Assembly (NCBI GenBank): GCA_964505415.1
Contig: CAZDHW010000028.1
Location: 1 to 9,286, forward strand
DNA length: 9,286 bases
Reading direction: 5' to 3'
Source: DTDR01 sp964505415
GTDB taxonomy: Bacteria > Hydrothermota > Tepidihabitantia > Tepidihabitantales > DTDR01
Shown: positions 5,580 to 9,286 of the stretch, piece by piece
Numbering within the stretch: position 1 is the stretch's first letter
How the letters are laid out: each line of letters begins with the position of its first letter
Program-made: the position numbers and the translations under genes
The notes under the pieces: generated by a model
The model's input: only the letters and a program-made list of their open reading frames with translations
Told to the model about the DNA's origin: nothing
Database searches by the model: none

Positions 5580-6580
5580 TTTCTTTTACCAAATACCCTT
5601 GGTTTGGTATATCTTTCAATCAATGGGGTAGCCAGATTCATTAGTAAAATGGAAAAAGAAACTCCTTCCGGATAACCACCAAAATGTCTGATTAACATTG
5701 TTAAAATTCCGCAACCAATACCAAAGATTATCCTTCCCTTTTTGGTTATTGGTGTTGTGACATAATCGGTTGCCATAAAGAAAGCACCTAATATTAAACC
5801 ACCGGATAATAATTGGAAAAGATGATAATTGGGAAATCTTTTTATTGGTAAAATTATTAATGATAAAAGAAAACAAGTTAGAAGATAGCTCAAAGGGATT
5901 CGATAATCAATATAGTTCTTTATCAAAAGATAAAAGGCGCCAATTAATAATAAAATTGCTGAAGTTTCTCCCAAGCAACCACCGACATTACCGAAAAAGA
6001 GATTTTTTAAACTTTCCCAAGAACTTGCTTTATCTATTAACATTTCTACTTCATTTGGAGGGAGCATTACTTTGGCATTCTTTAACGCTGTTAATGGTGT
6101 TGCCTGGGTTATCGCATCAAAGCCACTTATTGTGCCGTAATAAGGTGCGGTATAGGAAGAGGTCATCAATTGAGGAAAAGAAACCACCAAAAACGCCCGA
6201 GCGGCTAAAGCTGGATTTACAAAATTATAACCCAAACCACCAAATAATTGTTTGGCAAAAAAGATAGCAAAGAAAGAACCAATAATGGGAATAAAATAAG
6301 GTACTTTTGGCGGCAGGTTGAAGGCCAAAAGAATACCGGTAATAATTGCACTTCCATCCAAGATATTGATCTCCCTTTTAAAAAATAGTTTACAAAGATA
6401 TTCAGTGAAAACCGCTGTGATTACCGAAATGATAATAATAATGATTGCTTGGATACCAAAGAAATAACCAGCACCAATTGTTGCTGGAATTAATGCCCAA
6501 ATTACCGACCACATTATTTTTTCCACATTTATTTCTGAAGTTATGTGGGGTGAGACGGAAATAACCAAATTCTTATTCAT
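5576..6580 (-). CDS. rnfD: RnfD, membrane FMN subunit
   Basis: 334 aa, a polytopic protein of the NqrB/RnfD family. The signature GGLGYNFVNPALAARAF runs over residues 114-130. The flavin site is DAITQATPL (155-163), where T161 is the expected covalent FMN attachment residue within the S/T-x-A-T pattern. The later GNVGGCLGETSAILLLIGA block and the GGYPEGVSFSILLMN segment near the C-terminus are also typical. RnfD moves electrons across the membrane and is thought to contribute to cation coupling. Its ATG overlaps the rnfC stop in an ATGA, and a GGAG lies 5 nt upstream inside the last codons of rnfC. Whether Na+ or H+ is pumped cannot be decided from this sequence. Confidence 0.96.
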   Translation of the reverse strand: MNKNLVISVSPHITSEINVEKIMWSVIWALIPATIGAGYFFGIQAIIIIIISVITAVFTEYLCKLFFKREINILDGSAIITGILLAFNLPPKVPYFIPIIGSFFAIFFAKQLFGGLGYNFVNPALAARAFLVVSFPQLMTSSYTAPYYGTISGFDAITQATPLTALKNAKVMLPPNEVEMLIDKASSWESLKNLFFGNVGGCLGETSAILLLIGAFYLLIKNYIDYRIPLSYLLTCFLLSLIILPIKRFPNYHLFQLLSGGLILGAFFMATDYVTTPITKKGRIIFGIGCGILTMLIRHFGGYPEGVSFSILLMNLATPLIERYTKPRVFGKRK

Positions 6581-7923
6581 TTTTTCTCCATTTTTATAAT
6601 CTCTTGTTTAGCATATTTAAAATATTGAACAAGTTTAATCTTACTGGGACAAACATAGGCGCAACAACCGCACTCAATACAATCTAAAACTGAATATTCC
6701 TTGGCTTTTAAAAATTCTTTCTTCTTTATAAATTTATGTAATTCAGCCGGCATTAGTCCCATTGGACAAGAAGAAATACACCGGCCGCAACGAATACAAT
6801 CTTTTTCTTTTTCTATTATTGCTTCTTTATCGTTAAAGAAAAGAATTCCCGTGGTTCCTTTTAAAATGGGCATTTCTAAGGAATAAATGGCGATACCCAT
6901 CATCGGGCCACCAAAGATAATTTTTTTTATTTCTCCGTTTAAGCCGCCACAATAATCTACGATATCTTTTAAAGGTGTGCCAATTCTTACTAAAAGATTC
7001 TTTTTCTCTTTAATGCCGTTACCCGAAACTGTTACCACCCTTTCAAACAATGGTTTATTAAAATAGACCGCTTCGTAAACACTGTAAGCAGTTCCCACAT
7101 TATGAACAACGCAACCAACATCAAAAGGTAAACCACCACTGGGAACTTCTCTTTTTAATAACGCATAAATCAATTGTTTTTCCGCTCCTTGGGGATATTT
7201 GGTTTTTAAGGCAAAAACTTCAAAATTATATTCATTTTTATAAGAGTTAAAAATCTCAATCGCTTTCTTTTTATTATCTTCAATCCCAAAAATTAATCTA
7301 ATATTTTTGCTATTTTTCCCCAACGCCTTTCTTAATAACAATGCTCCCTTAATAATTTCTATTGGTTTTTCAATCATCAACCGATAATCATTTGTTAAAT
7401 AGGGTTCACATTCACAACCATTAATAATTAAAGTATCAACTTCCTTTGGTGGTTGTAATTTCACATGGGTTGGAAAAGTGGCACCGCCTAAGCCCACAAT
7501 CCCACAGGAAAATACCTTTTCAATAATCTCTTCCCTACTAAAATTCTTTTCCTTTTCTTCTTTGCTAATATTTTCATCCCATAAATCCTTATCATCACTC
7601 TCAATAATATAAGTTAAAACCCTTTTACCCAATAGGGGATGGGGAAGTTCTTTTAAATCTTTAATAATCCCAGAGATCGAAGAGTGGATATTAGCAGAAA
7701 TTTTACCATCGGCTTCACCAAGCTTTTCACCAGTTTTTACATAATCACCAATTTTCTTAATTGGTTTGGCTTCTTTTCCTGTATGTTGGCTTAAAGGAAG
7801 ATAGACAATTTTGGGTAAGGGTAAGGTTTCAATTGGACAATTTTCGGTAAAATGTTTATTTTCTTCCGGGAAAACCCCACCTTTAAAAGAAAACTGCTTC
7901 TTTTTAACTAAAAAATTAAACAT
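6577..7923 (-). CDS. rnfC: RnfC, NAD(H)-binding Fe-S subunit
   Basis: 448 aa, first gene of the operon and peripheral on the cytoplasmic side. The N-terminus has the typical FKGGVFPEENK (13-23). The Rossmann-like NAD/FMN part shows GIVGLGGATFPTHVKL (141-156) and the acidic GCECEPYLTNDYRLM (169-183), as in the homologous complex I subunit NuoF. A soluble-ligand-binding beta-grasp region follows, with FGGPMMG (337-343). Two [4Fe-4S] motifs close the protein: C376-x2-C379-x2-C382-x3-C386 and C415-x2-C418-x2-C421-x3-C425. The subunit exchanges electrons with NAD+/NADH. A promoter lies immediately upstream, and the ATG begins 9 nt after the -10 box with no Shine-Dalgarno. All expected motifs are intact. 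Confidence 0.96.
   Translation of the reverse strand: MFNFLVKKKQFSFKGGVFPEENKHFTENCPIETLPLPKIVYLPLSQHTGKEAKPIKKIGDYVKTGEKLGEADGKISANIHSSISGIIKDLKELPHPLLGKRVLTYIIESDDKDLWDENISKEEKEKNFSREEIIEKVFSCGIVGLGGATFPTHVKLQPPKEVDTLIINGCECEPYLTNDYRLMIEKPIEIIKGALLLRKALGKNSKNIRLIFGIEDNKKKAIEIFNSYKNEYNFEVFALKTKYPQGAEKQLIYALLKREVPSGGLPFDVGCVVHNVGTAYSVYEAVYFNKPLFERVVTVSGNGIKEKKNLLVRIGTPLKDIVDYCGGLNGEIKKIIFGGPMMGIAIYSLEMPILKGTTGILFFNDKEAIIEKEKDCIRCGRCISSCPMGLMPAELHKFIKKKEFLKAKEYSVLDCIECGCCAYVCPSKIKLVQYFKYAKQEIIKMEKK
6586..6589 (-). promoter_or_regulatory. short Shine-Dalgarno of rnfD
   Basis: GGAG on the minus strand lies 5 nt before the rnfD ATG and inside the Met-Glu-Lys-Lys end of rnfC. It is the clearest ribosome site within the operon; the other internal genes show little or none and depend on overlaps. 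Confidence 0.55.
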
Positions 7924-7932
7924 TAAGATATT

Positions 7933-7960
7933 ATTATAATAAAAAAATCCCTCTGGTCAA
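7933..7960 (-). promoter_or_regulatory. sigma70-type promoter of the rnf operon
   Basis: On the minus strand TTGACC (7960-7955) is separated by 16 bp from a perfect TATAAT (7938-7933). The rnfC ATG follows after 9 nt, so the leader is a few nucleotides or absent. This makes the operon independent of the kelch gene upstream. No operator-like dyad is visible over the promoter. Confidence 0.72.
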
Positions 7961-7984
7961 GAAAGAAGTTTAAAATTGTTTAGC

Positions 7985-7996
7985 TAAAAGCTTTTA
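7985..7996. repeat. overlapping palindromes at the end of the kelch gene
   Basis: TAAAAGCTTTTA is a perfect 12-bp palindrome covering the kelch stop codon. TTTAGCTAAA (7979-7988) is a second one that shares four bases with it. Neither has a loop or a following T-tract, so a terminator is doubtful. They may be chance in AT-rich DNA, or a site for a dimeric regulator upstream of the rnf promoter. Confidence 0.3.
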
Positions 7997-9286
7997 ATTT
8001 AAAACCTTTATTGATTTAGTAAAACTAATATCCTTGGTCTTTATTCTTAACTGATAAATACCTGATTTTAAATCCCTTAAATCCAAAAAAATTGGATTTT
8101 CTCTTTTTAAGGGAAGCCTTTTAACCAGCCGACCGCAAGAGGTATAGATTTTTAAATCTAAAATTTCAGTATTTTTCGGGTAAACTAAATAGGCAAAATT
8201 TCTTATTGGATTCGGTAAAATAGCAAACCTTTTGAGATACTCTTTTACCAAATGTTCAGCAATTTCTACTCCTAATTGATAATATTCACAAGTTCTTAAT
8301 ATATTAGTATCATTTCCTTGTCGACCGCCGAAAATCCACATTCCCGGCGTACCTGATTGGTTAAAAAGTTCAGGGATTAAAACACCGGCATGATTTCTTC
8401 TTGCCTGATTTAGAGAAGTGAAGGTTGACCAACTATTGGTTTCAATATCATAGATAAAACATTGGGGTGTTTCATTTGGCCATTTACCATTACCAGCAAT
8501 AATAATCTTATTTCTAAAAGGAAAAGGTGAAGTGGAATCAAAACCAAAAGCCCTAGTCTCACCGGAAGAATCGGGCAGGTCAGCTATTCTTACCCAACCA
8601 GATTCCGGAAAAGCCAAATTTAAAACTTCACAATATTTCTGAGCACGGAGATTCACTCCATCATAGATATCACCGCCCAAGGCATATAACTTACCGTTGA
8701 CAACACAGGTAGCAATATAACTTCTTGCCAGTCCTAAGGAAGGTAATTGACGCCAACGAGCGCCAGGGGTTGTTTCGGGATTATAAACCCAAACTTGATT
8801 GGTCATATAAGGAGAGATATTGGAATTAAAACCACCAAGCACATAAAGCCGATTACTATAAACGGCAGCATCAGGTGTTAAATAAGGTTGACCACTTAAA
8901 AGTCCAGGAAAAGAATCAGTGCCAATAATGGCTACACTATTACTTAATGGATAATATACTTGTAATGCTCGGGTAAAAGTACCGGTTTGGGTTCGACCGC
9001 CAACAATATATAAACCGTAAGTATCCGGATGGGTAGTGTCTCTCAAAATACAAATAGTATAGTTAGAAACCGGAATAATCATACTTTGGCCAACTGGATA
9101 ATAGGTTAAAGATTCTGGATTAAAACACCAGATAGTGCCATCAGTATTATTATTGGCTAAGCGGCCACCAAGAAAATAGACCTTTCTTGTTAAGGGAAAA
9201 TATTCACCATCAAATCGCCAAAAACGAAAACCAGTTTGCGGACCATACTGCCAGGTTTGAGCAAAAACTAAAGATAATATAAAAAA
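7994..9286 (-). CDS. secreted kelch-repeat protein with C-terminal sorting module (5' truncated)
   Basis: The frame is open to the window edge, so the gene starts outside; 430 residues are visible. The first internal Met (base 9082) is residue 69 and not the start, because upstream codons give a signal-peptide end, FFILSLVFA followed by QTW, with a likely cut after Ala9. Six kelch-type blades follow at steady 53-61 residue steps: VYFLGGR (36), GLYIVGGR (91), RLYVLGGF (146), KLYALGGD (199), KIIIAGNG (260) and GMWIFGGR (315). This fits a six-bladed beta-propeller; blade 5 has lost the second Gly. Residues 354-430 (FAILPNP start, LKIYTSCGRLV, LKSGIYQL) are a Por/T9SS-like sorting module related to the one at the other end of the window. 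Its role is probably binding or adhesion at the cell surface; no catalytic motif is seen. Confidence 0.87.
   Translation of the reverse strand, partial: FFILSLVFAQTWQYGPQTGFRFWRFDGEYFPLTRKVYFLGGRLANNNTDGTIWCFNPESLTYYPVGQSMIIPVSNYTICILRDTTHPDTYGLYIVGGRTQTGTFTRALQVYYPLSNSVAIIGTDSFPGLLSGQPYLTPDAAVYSNRLYVLGGFNSNISPYMTNQVWVYNPETTPGARWRQLPSLGLARSYIATCVVNGKLYALGGDIYDGVNLRAQKYCEVLNLAFPESGWVRIADLPDSSGETRAFGFDSTSPFPFRNKIIIAGNGKWPNETPQCFIYDIETNSWSTFTSLNQARRNHAGVLIPELFNQSGTPGMWIFGGRQGNDTNILRTCEYYQLGVEIAEHLVKEYLKRFAILPNPIRNFAYLVYPKNTEILDLKIYTSCGRLVKRLPLKRENPIFLDLRDLKSGIYQLRIKTKDISFTKSIKVLN

Noticed and set aside
5845..6267. 140-aa plus-strand frame opposite rnfD
   Set aside because: Its length comes from the absence of stop codons opposite a biased membrane-protein gene. 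No motif, start signal or promoter supports it.
7979..7996. Rho-independent terminator after the kelch gene
   Set aside because: The palindromes have no loop and no T-tract follows directly, so a terminator call is not justified; they are listed only as a repeat.

Overview
The window is a compact, AT-rich, gene-dense bacterial segment using the standard code (TGA is used as a stop). It suggests an uncultivated anaerobe of the FCB superphylum, perhaps WOR-3/Stahlbacteria-like. Three things point that way: two secreted proteins with Por/T9SS-like C-terminal sorting modules, a 29-residue Lys/Arg-rich AURKAIP1/COX24-type micro-protein as seen in Bacteroidetes relatives, and a clostridial-order Rnf operon. 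The Lys/Glu-rich protein composition fits such a lineage. The taxonomy is inference.

Layout. 1-477 (+) is the 3' end of a large secreted protein with a C-terminal sorting module. 465-1628 (-) is an MFS transporter that runs tail-to-tail into it with a 13-nt overlap. 1629-1711 is a short divergent promoter region with a good sigma70-type promoter in each direction, both almost touching the start codon. 1712-2316 (+) is a small operon: an FmdB-type zinc ribbon (probably leaderless), an HU/IHF-type DNA-binding protein, and the 29-aa basic micro-protein, the last two with strong Shine-Dalgarno sites. 2322-7923 (-) is a complete rnfC-D-G-E-A-B operon ending in a seventh gene for an 8-cysteine protein of unknown function. 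7933-7960 holds the operon promoter. 7994-9286 (-) is a secreted kelch-repeat protein with a sorting module; its start lies outside the window, but part of its signal peptide is visible.

How the genes work together. The six Rnf proteins form a membrane ferredoxin:NAD+ oxidoreductase that couples electron transfer to Na+ or H+ pumping. RnfC carries the NAD(H) site and two [4Fe-4S] clusters. RnfB accepts electrons from ferredoxin through a long chain of clusters. RnfG and RnfD each carry a covalent-FMN motif. RnfA and RnfE form the paired membrane core. Most genes in the operon overlap by 4 nt (ATGA) or 11 nt, with few recognisable Shine-Dalgarno sites, which suggests translational coupling. 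The Cys-rich gene is coupled to rnfB by the same ATGA overlap and is the least explained part of the window.

There is no stretch over 100 bases without a gene. I see no tRNA, rRNA, riboswitch, CRISPR array, insertion sequence or attachment site.
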